Both the position numbers and the translations under genes were made by a program. A DNA stretch of 64,000 bases, taken from positions 62,001 through 126,000 of the forward strand of contig NZ_RSAA01000005.1 of assembly GCF_003931915.1 (NCBI RefSeq), written 5' to 3'. Each line of letters starts with the position of its first letter. The first letter of the stretch is position 1. The stretch is from Saccharopolyspora rhizosphaerae. GTDB lineage: Bacteria > Actinomycetota > Actinomycetes > Mycobacteriales > Pseudonocardiaceae. Shown here in pieces: positions 44,421-54,143 of the stretch. The notes under the pieces are model-generated. The model was not told the DNA's origin. It ran no database searches and saw nothing but the letters and a program-made list of their open reading frames with translations.

Positions 44421-45184
44421 GCGGTCCACAACGACACCCCCAGCACGACCGCCGCTGCGGCGGGCGCGGTCAGCCCCACGCTCCAGGTCTTCCACGAGGT
44501 CCGGTGAGCCGGTTCCAGCTCGGGCATCGCGCCGCCCCAGCCGCGCGAGAGCATCGCCAGGTGCACGCGCTCGCCGCGCTCGTAGGAGCGGATGAACAAG
44601 CTGCCGATCCCGCGCGCGGTCGCGCCGACCTGCCACAGGAACCGCGGGTCGTGGCCGCGGGAGATCCGCGCGACGCGCATCCGCGCCGCCTCGGCCACGA
44701 TCACCTCGGCGTAGCGCAGCATCAGCGTGATGATGGTGATCACCAGCGCAGGAGCGCGCAGCCGTTGCAGGCCGAGGACGATCTCGCGCGGTGCGGTGGT
44801 GGCCGCCAGCAGCAGCGAGGTGCCCAGCCCGAGGGTTCCCTTGGCCATGATGTTGAACCCGGCCAGCAGGCCTTCGGTCGACAGCCCCAGCCCGGCGACC
44901 TCGGTCGTCGGTCCGCCTGCGGTGAACGGCAGCAGCAGTGCCAGCACCACGAACGGGACCTCGATGAGCAACCGGGTCGCCAGCCAGCGCGGTGGGACGC
45001 GCGCGATCCCGGCCAGCACCGCCAGCAGCGCGGCGTAGCAGCCGAAGGCGCCGAAGAGCTCGCGCGGGGTGGCCACCACGCACAGCACCAGCAGGAACGC
45101 GGCCGCGATCTTCACCTGCGGGTCGAGCCGGTGCAGTGCCGTGTCACCGGGCAGGTGCAAGGCATCGGCGTGCCCGGCGCCCAC
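44417..45184 (-). CDS. cbiQ: ECF transporter transmembrane protein CbiQ
   Basis: Membrane coupling protein (T component) of 255 aa. The two Ala-Arg-Gly-like coupling motifs appear as EAARMRVARISRGHD and HLAMLSRGWGG near the C-terminus, which link the ATPase to the membrane subunits. Six or so hydrophobic segments precede them. The GTG start at 45184 directly follows the TAG of the preceding gene. Confidence 0.92.
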   Translation of the reverse strand: MGAGHADALHLPGDTALHRLDPQVKIAAAFLLVLCVVATPRELFGAFGCYAALLAVLAGIARVPPRWLATRLLIEVPFVVLALLLPFTAGGPTTEVAGLGLSTEGLLAGFNIMAKGTLGLGTSLLLAATTAPREIVLGLQRLRAPALVITIITLMLRYAEVIVAEAARMRVARISRGHDPRFLWQVGATARGIGSLFIRSYERGERVHLAMLSRGWGGAMPELEPAHRTSWKTWSVGLTAPAAAAVVLGVSLWTA

Positions 45185-45520
45185 CTAGGCCTCCCCTGAC
45201 CCGGAGCGGCGCCGCAGCACCCAGAACAGGCCTCCCGCGGCGGCCAGCGTGACCACCGCGCCGATGACCCCGGCGACGCCGGTGAAGCGGTCGTCGCCGC
45301 CGACGGTGTAGTCGGCCAGCGGGCCGTCGGCCAGCGCGTGGTCGCCCGCGTTCTGGGCGATGCACCTGCCCTCCAGCGACTCGCCCTGCCCGCTCTCCAC
45401 GACGGTGCAGCCCTGCTGGGTGACCGCGTCGAGGCCGTCGGGGTCGGAGTCGGCGAAGTAGGCCACGCCGCCGGCGACGGCGAGCACGACCACGGCGAAG
45501 ATCAGCAGGAAGCGCTTCAT
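45185..45520 (-). CDS. PDGLE-domain protein, CbiN-like component
   Basis: A 111-aa protein with an N-terminal and a C-terminal hydrophobic segment and an extracytoplasmic middle containing DSDPDGLDAV, the PDGLE-domain hallmark (here PDGLD). It has two Cys in the outer segment. This domain replaces or accompanies CbiN in Co/Ni ECF transporters and is needed with CbiM for metal capture. It is coupled to cbiM by an ATGA overlap. Confidence 0.85.
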   Translation of the reverse strand: MKRFLLIFAVVVLAVAGGVAYFADSDPDGLDAVTQQGCTVVESGQGESLEGRCIAQNAGDHALADGPLADYTVGGDDRFTGVAGVIGAVVTLAAAGGLFWVLRRRSGSGEA

Positions 45521-46206
45521 CGGACGACCTCCGGGGTACGGGCACCGCGCAGCAGGTGGACGAGATCGGGTCGGGCCGCCGCGACGGCGCCGACGGTGGC
45601 CGCAGTGATGAGCCCTTCGCCGAGGCCGATGAGGGCGTGCACGCCGACCAGCGCGACCGACACGGTGGGCAGGCTGAACCCGGCGTCACCGCCGGTCGCG
45701 TACTGGACGAGGAACCCGCACGAGGCCAGCACGGTGTTGACCCATCCGGCGACGAACGCCGTGGTCAGCAGACCGGCCCTGCTGCGCGTGGCGAGCCGGC
45801 GCAGCGCGAGCGCCACGAGGTAGCCCACGGCGGTGCCGATCAGCGCCATGTTGGTGATGTTCGCGCCGAGCATCGTCAGACCGCCGTCGGCGAACAGCAA
45901 CGACTGCACGACCAGCACGATCGCAACGCACAGCGCACCGACCCACGGGCCGGCCAGGATCGCCGCCAGCGCGCCGCCGAGCAGGTGGCCGCTGACGCCG
46001 GGCAGCACCGGGAAGTTGATCATCTGCGCGGCGAAGACGAACGCCGCGACCAGACCGGCCATCGGGGCCGTGCGGTCGTCGAGGTCGGCCCGCGCGCGCA
46101 CCAGCGCCACGGCCAGGCCGGCTATCGCCACCGCAGCGAAGAGCACCGCTGTCTGGGCGTTGAGCAGCCCGTCGCTCATGTGCATGGCGAGCGTCGTGGT
46201 GGGCAC
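45517..46206 (-). CDS. cbiM: ECF transporter substrate-binding membrane protein CbiM
   Basis: S component of 229 aa that binds Co2+ or Ni2+ with its N-terminal Met-His region. The usual protein N-terminus corresponds to MHMSDGLL, which begins at ATG 46185. The best ribosome site (AGAGGA) fits GTG 46206 instead, seven codons upstream. QMINFPVLPGVSGHLLGGAL contains the other conserved His. If the long form is made, the metal-binding N-terminus would be buried unless cleaved. Co versus Ni cannot be decided: no cobalamin genes, nickel enzymes or B12 riboswitch are seen here. Confidence 0.9.
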   Translation of the reverse strand: MPTTTLAMHMSDGLLNAQTAVLFAAVAIAGLAVALVRARADLDDRTAPMAGLVAAFVFAAQMINFPVLPGVSGHLLGGALAAILAGPWVGALCVAIVLVVQSLLFADGGLTMLGANITNMALIGTAVGYLVALALRRLATRSRAGLLTTAFVAGWVNTVLASCGFLVQYATGGDAGFSLPTVSVALVGVHALIGLGEGLITAATVGAVAAARPDLVHLLRGARTPEVVR

Positions 46207-46266
46207 TGGCCTTCCTCTCCCCGAACCGGGTCATCCCCCGTTGGGACGACCGCGGGTCAAGGGTAG

Positions 46267-46300
46267 TTGCCGATCACCCGCTATCACCAGATCTTGGCAA
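46267..46300. promoter_or_regulatory. Inverted repeat upstream of the Co/Ni operon
   Basis: TTGCC (46267-46271) and GGCAA (46296-46300) are inverted arms with a 24-base spacer that also contains a repeated ATCACCCGC/ATCACC element. They lie about 60-95 bases upstream of cbiM. A metal-dependent repressor site is possible, but the arms are short and match no consensus I know. Confidence 0.25.
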
Positions 46301-46329
46301 GAGGCGCTCGTCGCAATCCCGCGCGAACA

Positions 46330-46367
46330 GCACCGCCGGCCCGGGCGATCGCCCGGGCCGGCGGTGC
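46330..46367 (-). terminator. Perfect 38-base palindrome, terminator of the HesB-like gene
   Basis: The segment reads the same on both strands, from GCACCGCCGG at the left to CCGGCGGTGC at the right, centred on CGATCG. It lies 28 bases after the HesB-like stop and before the cbiM promoter, so it probably ends that minus-strand transcript. Confidence 0.75.
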
Positions 46368-46394
46368 GGAAACCTGCTGTAGGTCGTGCGCCGC

Positions 46395-46664
46395 TCAGTC
46401 GCGCACAGCGAGCGCGAGCTCGCCGTTGCTGTCCTTCTCCGCGTCCAGGGTCTTGTCACCCAGCAGCTCGGAGACCTCCTTCTCCAGGAAGATCCGGACT
46501 CCGTTCTCCTCGATCACCTCGTCGCCCTCCTGGGGTTCCTCGGCGATCGACGCCTGCAGCCCTTGGCCGGCCGGCGCGATGCGCAAGCCCGAGCTGGCCG
46601 GAGAGTCGCCGCCGACGAGGACGAGCTTGATGACCTCCACGGCGCTCTCACTGATGGTGAGCAT
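46395..46664 (-). CDS. HesB/IscA-like small protein lacking cysteines
   Basis: A protein of 89 aa starting MLTISESAVEVIKLV, with GLRIAPAGQGLQASIAEEP and NGVRIFLEKEV as in the HesB/IscA fold. A-type Fe-S carriers use three Cys (one central and a C-terminal CxC). None is present here, so it is unlikely to carry a cluster the usual way. Such Cys-free forms are known in actinobacteria, sometimes mislabelled adhesin. ATG 46664 has GAGGAG nine bases upstream; a longer frame to 46706 lacks family support. Confidence 0.75.
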   Translation of the reverse strand: MLTISESAVEVIKLVLVGGDSPASSGLRIAPAGQGLQASIAEEPQEGDEVIEENGVRIFLEKEVSELLGDKTLDAEKDSNGELALAVRD

Positions 46665-46748
46665 GGTGCTCAACTCCTCTCGGAGCCGGTCGGTTGAAGG
46701 GGCCACCGTGTCACTGCCGGGACCGGACGCGCAAACCGACCCGCCGAC

Positions 46749-49637
<2,889 letters not shown>

Positions 49638-49663
49638 CGCCAAAACCTCAATCATCGCGGCGA

Positions 49664-49710
49664 ACAGAGGGCGGCAGCGGAGTGCTGCTCTCCCCCTCTG
49701 TCACTGTTCG
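49664..49710 (-). promoter_or_regulatory. Expression-platform hairpin of the glycine riboswitch
   Basis: On the transcript strand ACAGAGGG (49701-49694) pairs with CCCTCTGT (49671-49664). A competing pairing uses TGTTCGC (49704-49710 on the plus strand) with GCGAACA (49660-49666). It sits between aptamer II and the gcvP ribosome site, where it could end transcription or mask translation. Confidence 0.5.
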
Positions 49711-49711
49711 C

Positions 49712-49896
49712 CAAGCGAACGCCTGAGAGCTTCACCCGGCGGACCGGGCTTGCACCGTCGGCGGGGCCCACCTACCCGGCGTGCCCGCTTTCCAGAGGTA
49801 TCTCGCCCGTGCGGTCCAGGTGGCCTGAGAGGTTGTCGGGGAGAGTTGCTCCTTCGGCGCCGGTCCTGGCCGCGCCAGAGCCGGACTCTCCCGCAC
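49712..49896 (-). promoter_or_regulatory. Tandem glycine riboswitch
   Basis: Two glycine aptamers upstream of gcvP. Aptamer I (about 49896-49807) opens GTGCGGGAGAG, closes with CCGCAC, and contains GCCGAAGGAGCAACTC and AACCTCTCAGGC. Aptamer II (about 49804-49712) contains ACCTCTGGAAAG, GACGGTGCAAGCC and GAAGCTCTCAGGC. These are the diagnostic conserved segments of the class. Glycine binding normally turns on glycine-cleavage genes, which fits gcvP downstream. Confidence 0.95.
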
Positions 49897-49986
49897 GGGG
49901 TCGGCGATGCCGCTCAGAGTACCCGATCAGCGGCATTCATCAGACCATCAATGTCGTCTACCGCACACATGGCCGACACCGGGCGT

Positions 49987-50559
49987 TCAGCCGGTCTCGG
50001 CCTGCCGGTCACGGCGACGGGCCGCGAGCTCGTCGTTGATCGCCGACTCGATGTTCTCGCCACCGTCGGCGCGCTCGGCCGGGAACTCGTGGATGGTCCC
50101 GCTGATCTCGCGCATGGCACCGCTGACCGCGATGCCGAAGACCCCCTGGCCACCCTGCAGCAGGTCGACCACCTCCTCCGCGGAGGTGCACTCGTAGACC
50201 GTGGTGCCGTCGCTGAACAAAGTCAACTTCGCCAGGTCCTGCACGCCGCGTTTGCGCAAGTGCTCCACCGCGACTCGGATGTTGTGCAGCGACACCCCGG
50301 TGTCGAGCAGCCGCTTGACGACCTTGAGGACCAGGATGTCCTTGAACGAGTACAACCGCTGGGAGCCGGAACCGGCCGCGCCACGGATGGACGGCCCCAC
50401 CAGCTTGGTGCGCGCCCAGTAGTCGAGCTGCCGGTAGGTGATGCCCGCGATCTGGCAGGCCGCAGGCCCGCGGTAGCCGACCAGCTCGTCCGGGGCCGAG
50501 GCGTCGGGGAACAGCTCGCCCTGCTCCGCAGCATCCGCGTTCGCTGCTTGCTCCACCAC
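49987..50559 (-). CDS. MerR-family regulator, Rv1830-like
   Basis: Cytoplasmic regulator of 190 aa. The winged-helix region reads GYRGPAACQIAGITYRQLDYWARTKLV, then SGSQRLYSFKDILVLKVVKRLLDTG, matching the conserved mycobacterial MerR protein between the DUF151 nuclease and gcvB. The C-terminal TTVYECTSAEEVVDLLQGGQGVFGIA is also characteristic. There are no Cys ligands for metal sensing. It starts at tandem GTG codons (50559) after GGGAGG. Relatives affect growth and cell division, but direct targets are not visible here. Confidence 0.88.
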   Translation of the reverse strand: MVEQAANADAAEQGELFPDASAPDELVGYRGPAACQIAGITYRQLDYWARTKLVGPSIRGAAGSGSQRLYSFKDILVLKVVKRLLDTGVSLHNIRVAVEHLRKRGVQDLAKLTLFSDGTTVYECTSAEEVVDLLQGGQGVFGIAVSGAMREISGTIHEFPAERADGGENIESAINDELAARRRDRQAETG

Positions 50560-50759
50560 GCCTGCCTCCCCTCGTCCGGCCCGAAGCCGACGACGACGAT
50601 CACCAGCGCCCGGACCGTTCGTGATCCAGGGCCGCGAAGCCGTTCACCGGCTGAATCACACCGGGGCAATTCGCGTAAGTCCGAAGGTAGGCCTGCTCAG
50701 CAGGCGGGTCAACGCGACGCGCGGGCGGGGCGGGACGTCGTTCCCCGTGCACAAGATCC

Positions 50760-50791
50760 GGCCCCCGAGCCGCTCGTGCAACTCGGGGGCC
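50760..50791 (-). terminator. Terminator of the nuclease gene
   Basis: GGCCCCCGAG (50760-50769) pairs perfectly with CTCGGGGGCC (50782-50791) across a 12-base loop, 33 bases downstream of the stop at 50825 on the minus strand. Confidence 0.8.
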
Positions 50792-50824
50792 GGAGTGGTC
50801 TGTTCGGCCTACTGGCGTCGCCCG

Positions 50825-51301
50825 TCACGTGTCGGCGCCGCGGAAGTCCTCCGGCGAGACGGAGTCGAGGAACTCGCGGAACTTCTCCACCTCGTCCTCC
50901 TGCTCGTCCGGAATGATCAGTCCCGCTTCGTCGAGGACCGACTCGTCGGCGTGGATCGGCACACCGATGCGCAGCGCCAGCGCCACCGAGTCGCTCGGCC
51001 GCGCGGACACCCGAACATCACCGTCGAACACCAGCTCGGCGAAGAAGGTGCCCTCCTGCAGATCGGTGATCCGGACCTGTTCCAGGTCGCGCCCCAGAGC
51101 GCCGATGACGTCCTTGAGCAGGTCGTGCGTGAGCGGCCGCTGGGGCCGCACGCCCTGCTGCTCGAGGGCGATGGCCGTCGCCTCGACCGACCCGATCCAG
51201 ATCGGCAGGTAGCGCTCACCCTGGGACTCGCGCAACAGCAAGATCGGCTGGTTGGCTGGTAGTTCAACTCGCACGCCGACGACGCGCATCTCGCTGCTCA
51301 T
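50825..51301 (-). CDS. Bifunctional nuclease family protein (DUF151)
   Basis: A 158-aa protein of the BFN family, the orthologue by position of Rv1829. Landmarks are PILLLRESQGERYLPIWIGSVEATAIA, RPLTHDLLKDVI, DLQEGTFFAEL and SARPSDSVALALR. Plant and bacterial members have been reported with DNase/RNase activity; the actinobacterial role is not established. I chose ATG 51301 (MSSEMRVVG), ten bases after GGAGGAGG. GTG 51307 is an alternative, closer to that site. A C-terminal acidic tail (EQEDEVEKFREFLD) is present. Confidence 0.87.
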   Translation of the reverse strand: MSSEMRVVGVRVELPANQPILLLRESQGERYLPIWIGSVEATAIALEQQGVRPQRPLTHDLLKDVIGALGRDLEQVRITDLQEGTFFAELVFDGDVRVSARPSDSVALALRIGVPIHADESVLDEAGLIIPDEQEDEVEKFREFLDSVSPEDFRGADT

Positions 51302-51307
51302 CGTCAC

Positions 51308-51689
51308 ATCGCCTCCTCCAGCGCGCCGAAGCGTGACTTCTCCGTCGAGGGTCCCGCACCGACGCCTCCGACGCTACCCGCGATACGGCGGACACGCCCT
51401 TCCCACCGGCGGTCCGGCGGACCACCACCACCGCGGTCGATGGAGTCGGGGCACACGGCCCGGACCGCTGGCTGAGCTCGTCATCGAGCATCACCAGCAC
51501 GATACACCGCGCAGAGCCGTCTCGAACCCGTCGAAGTGCCCTGCTGCGCTGTGGAAAGCGCTTGTGGCTCCAGGAAGTTCCCGGGGCGGAGGGGACGTGC
51601 GCGCGGACGGGCAGCTTCCTCAAGCGTCAGCGGGGCGACGCCCTCCGGCGCCGCCCCGCTGACGGGTTGACAAGCCCTGATCGGCGGCC
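51308..51689. other. 382-base gap between garA and the nuclease gene
   Basis: In mycobacteria a second MerR gene (Rv1828/FtsR type) sits in this position. Here I see no frame encoding a MerR domain and only short, unconvincing frames. The gap contains the garA terminator at 51626-51663 and must hold the promoter of the nuclease gene. Confidence 0.6.
51626..51663 (-). terminator. Terminator of garA
   Basis: GTCAGCGGGGCG (51626-51637) pairs perfectly with CGCCCCGCTGAC (51652-51663), 12 pairs across a 14-base loop, 27 bases after the garA stop. Confidence 0.82.
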
Positions 51690-52157
51690 TCAGCGGCCGC
51701 CCTGGCCCCCATCGATCGGCCCGGTGAGGAACACCAGGCGGAACTTCCCGATCTGCACCTCGTCGCCGTTGGCGAGCACCGAGGTGTCGACCGGCTCCCG
51801 GTTCACGTAGGTGCCGTTGAGGCTGCCCACGTCGACCACCACGAAGTCGTTGCCCTCACGGCGGAACTCGGCGTGGCGCCGGGAGACCGTCACGTCGTCC
51901 AGGAAGATGTCGCTGTCCGGGTGCCGGCCGGCACTGGTGGTCTCCCGGTCCAGGAGGAACCGCGAACCCGCGTTCGGGCCACGCTTGACCACCAGCAGGG
52001 CGGAACCCGCCGGCAGCGCATCGACCCCGGCTGCGGCGGCAGGCTCCGGGGCCGCGCTCTCGGTGCTTTCCGGCTCCGAGAGGAAGGGCCTGAAGACCGA
52101 GGTGGTCTCCGGTGACTGCTCCGGCGGAACGTCGCCGAAGCCGCTGTTTTGGCTCAC
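51690..52157 (-). CDS. garA: GarA/OdhI-type FHA regulator
   Basis: FHA protein of 155 aa. Near the N-terminus PETTSVFRPF carries the ETTS motif whose Thr18/Thr19 correspond to the phosphorylated residues of GarA/OdhI. The FHA domain has SAGRHPDSDIFLDDVTVSRRHAEF and DVGSLNGTYVNREPV. In relatives the unphosphorylated protein inhibits 2-oxoglutarate dehydrogenase and controls glutamate metabolism, and PknB/PknG-type kinases switch it off. The two kinases in this window are not adjacent. GTG 52157 follows GAGGAG by several bases. Confidence 0.94.
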   Translation of the reverse strand: MSQNSGFGDVPPEQSPETTSVFRPFLSEPESTESAAPEPAAAAGVDALPAGSALLVVKRGPNAGSRFLLDRETTSAGRHPDSDIFLDDVTVSRRHAEFRREGNDFVVVDVGSLNGTYVNREPVDTSVLANGDEVQIGKFRLVFLTGPIDGGQGGR

Positions 52158-52275
52158 CTGAGCTCTCCTCTACGCGGATAGATCGTGCCAAGTATGCGCC
52201 CAACGTACCGTGCCTGGACAGCCCCGTGACGAGCGACTCCCGACATCGTCGCACAGCGGACGCCGGGTGTGACGA

Positions 52276-52659
52276 TCATGCCTGGTCGATCAGCTTCTGG
52301 TAAGCCTCGGCGTCGAGCAGACCCCCCAGCTGCTCCAGGTCGGCGAGCCGGATCTCCACCATCCAGCCCTGCCCGGCGGCGTCCGAGTTGACCAGCTCGG
52401 GCTGGTCCTCCAGCGCGGTGTTGACCTCGGTGACCTCTCCGGTCACCGGGGCGTAGATGTCGGAGACGCTCTTGGTCGACTCCACCTCGCCCATCGAATC
52501 CCCGGCGGCCACCTGCTGTCCCGCCTCGGGGAGCTGGACGAACACCACGTCGCCGAGCTGCTGCTGCGCGTAGTCGGTGATGCCGATGCGCACGGTGTCC
52601 TCGCCGACCGGCTGGACCCATTCGTGCTCTTCGGTGTACTTGATCTCCGGGGCCGCCAC
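52276..52659 (-). CDS. gcvH: Glycine cleavage system H protein
   Basis: Lipoyl carrier of 127 aa that shuttles the aminomethyl group from GcvP to the T-protein. The lipoylation site is Lys63 in GEVESTKSVSDIYAP, and YTEEHEWV and YAQQQLGDVVFVQLPEAG are family blocks. The start at GTG 52659 gives the usual length; an open extension to 52743 has no family match. It is separated from gcvP by garA, the nuclease and MerR genes and has no riboswitch of its own. Confidence 0.96.
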   Translation of the reverse strand: MAAPEIKYTEEHEWVQPVGEDTVRIGITDYAQQQLGDVVFVQLPEAGQQVAAGDSMGEVESTKSVSDIYAPVTGEVTEVNTALEDQPELVNSDAAGQGWMVEIRLADLEQLGGLLDAEAYQKLIDQA

Positions 52660-52761
52660 GGTGGTCCCGCCTTTCGTCCGCTGTGTGCAACGTGCCGAGT
52701 GATCGGCGCGGCGAGCGTATTCACCGGCTGCCGAGGGCCGCAAGACGACGCGCAGCGGAGA

Positions 52762-53445
52762 TCAGGGCCGCGCTCGGGCTCCGCGCACGGCGGCGATGAC
52801 CTGGCCCAGGTAGAGGATCCCCGCCCACAGGTAGAGCACGCCGCCCCAGGCGGTGAAGGCGTACGCGATCGGGCGGACCACGTCGGCCCCGGTGAAGTCT
52901 TCCTGCACCAGCAGCAGCAGCGGGAACGCGTACATCAGGCAGAACGTGGCGGCCTTGCCGAGGTAGTGCACCTCGGGCGGCTCGTACCCGTGCCAGCGCA
53001 GCACCGGCAAGCACAGCGTGAGCACGACGTCACGCAGCACCAGGGCGGCCGCCACCCACCACGGGATGACGTCGCGCAGCACGAAGGCGATCAGGGTGGC
53101 GACGATGTAGAGCCGGTCGGCGGCCGGGTCCAGGAGCTCGCCGATGCGGCTGTACTGGTTGAGCCAGCGCGCGAGCTTGCCGTCGAGCCAGTCCGTGGCA
53201 CCGCTGATCACGAGCACCAGCAACGCGAGCAGGTCGGCCTGGGGGCCGAGCAGCAACCAGAGGAAGAGCGGCACGCCGGCCAGGCGGATCACGCTGAGCA
53301 GGTTCGGCAGCGTCCACCACGGATCGCTCCAGACCCCGCGGGCGACCTCGCGGATCCGGTCCAGGCCCGGGTCCCCGGGCCCACCTGCGTCGGCCCGCGG
53401 CCCGCTCGTGGTGTTTTCCGTGGTGCGCTCGGCGTCCTGCACCAC
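52762..53445 (-). CDS. CDP-alcohol phosphatidyltransferase (PgsA2-like)
   Basis: Integral membrane enzyme of 227 aa. The CDP-alcohol motif is complete: DGKLARWLNQYSRIGELLDP then AADR, with all Asp and Gly positions. It moves a phosphatidyl group from CDP-diacylglycerol to an alcohol such as glycerol phosphate, inositol phosphate or a phospholipid. By position it matches PgsA2 (Rv1822) of mycobacteria, probably a phosphatidylglycerol phosphate or cardiolipin synthase. Tandem GTG codons (53445, 53442) follow AGGGGAGG; I use the first. Confidence 0.88.
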   Translation of the reverse strand: MVQDAERTTENTTSGPRADAGGPGDPGLDRIREVARGVWSDPWWTLPNLLSVIRLAGVPLFLWLLLGPQADLLALLVLVISGATDWLDGKLARWLNQYSRIGELLDPAADRLYIVATLIAFVLRDVIPWWVAAALVLRDVVLTLCLPVLRWHGYEPPEVHYLGKAATFCLMYAFPLLLLVQEDFTGADVVRPIAYAFTAWGGVLYLWAGILYLGQVIAAVRGARARP

Positions 53446-53596
53446 GAGCCTCCCCTGAATGGTTGTGCGCGCTCCCCCGCAACGGGTGCACACCTGTGCA
53501 TCCTTACCCGATCAGGGTCTCATATCGCCAGCGCAACCCACCTGGCGGCCAGCCGGAGGCGGTGCCTTCCGCGCCGCAGGGGCCGTCCGTCGGTGG

Positions 53597-53821
53597 TCAG
53601 CCGCGAGTGCGGCTCCAGCCCCGGCGGCGCAACTCGGCATCGGTGAGGAACCGGGGCCTGCCGCGGTCGTCCACGCCCACCCAGCGGGCTCCCGCGGTTC
53701 CTTCTCGGACGTAGGAGTGGCCGCCGCTCCACACCACGCTGCACGGCGCGGTCGGGAGGTCGTTCGACTCGTCGACGGTCGCTGTGGCCCTGGGAGGCTC
53801 TGCCGGTTCCATCGTGCCCAT
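53597..53821 (-). CDS. Small conserved-looking protein, function unknown
   Basis: A 74-aa frame beginning MGTMEPAEPPRATATVDES, then APCSVVWSGGHSYVREGTAGARWVGVDDRGRPRFLTDAELRRRGWSR. Start ATG 53821 has GGAGG 11 bases upstream. The second half looks like a small folded domain and the first ~25 residues are disordered. No membrane segment or known family is seen. It lies 150 bases downstream of the region ahead of the phosphatidyltransferase and is divergent from the acyl-CoA synthetase at 54144. Confidence 0.6.
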   Translation of the reverse strand: MGTMEPAEPPRATATVDESNDLPTAPCSVVWSGGHSYVREGTAGARWVGVDDRGRPRFLTDAELRRRGWSRTRG

Positions 53822-54143
53822 AGTTCGTGACACCTCCGATTCATTTGTCGGCGCGGGACACCTCGGTGTTAGCCCGGCCATCGGCTCGAGGCCGATTGTG
53901 AGGTCTGGAAGTCGCGCTGTCGCGCCGGAAACGCCCGCACAGCGCCCGAAGGGCGGACCCCGTCGCCGAAGCGCACGAGGCGGTGAGCGCGACCGAACCC
54001 GTTCGCCCGTTCGTCCGAACACCGGCGTTCCGCTCGTGATGGGCGTGCCTCCGCCGAACGGCGGCCGTACGGCCCTGGCGTCATGATCCGATCTGAGGTA
54101 CGACACAGGCGTTGTCACCGCGGACGTGGGAGGTAGTCGGGCT
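53822..54143. other. 322-base divergent promoter region
   Basis: This lies between the small gene (minus) and the propionyl/acetyl-CoA synthetase gene (plus). No gene is seen. It contains the short inverted repeat at 53880-53896 and the ribosome site GGGAGG of the synthetase (54128-54133). Confidence 0.5.
53880..53896. promoter_or_regulatory. Short inverted repeat, possible operator
   Basis: ATCGGC (53880-53885) and GCCGAT (53891-53896) flank TCGAG. It sits in the divergent region about 250 bases before the synthetase start. The arms are short, so chance is possible. Confidence 0.25.

Noticed and set aside
46207-46329. Cobalamin riboswitch before cbiM
   Set aside because: The region is too short and no B12-box-like core could be recognised. 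Only a weak inverted repeat is present.
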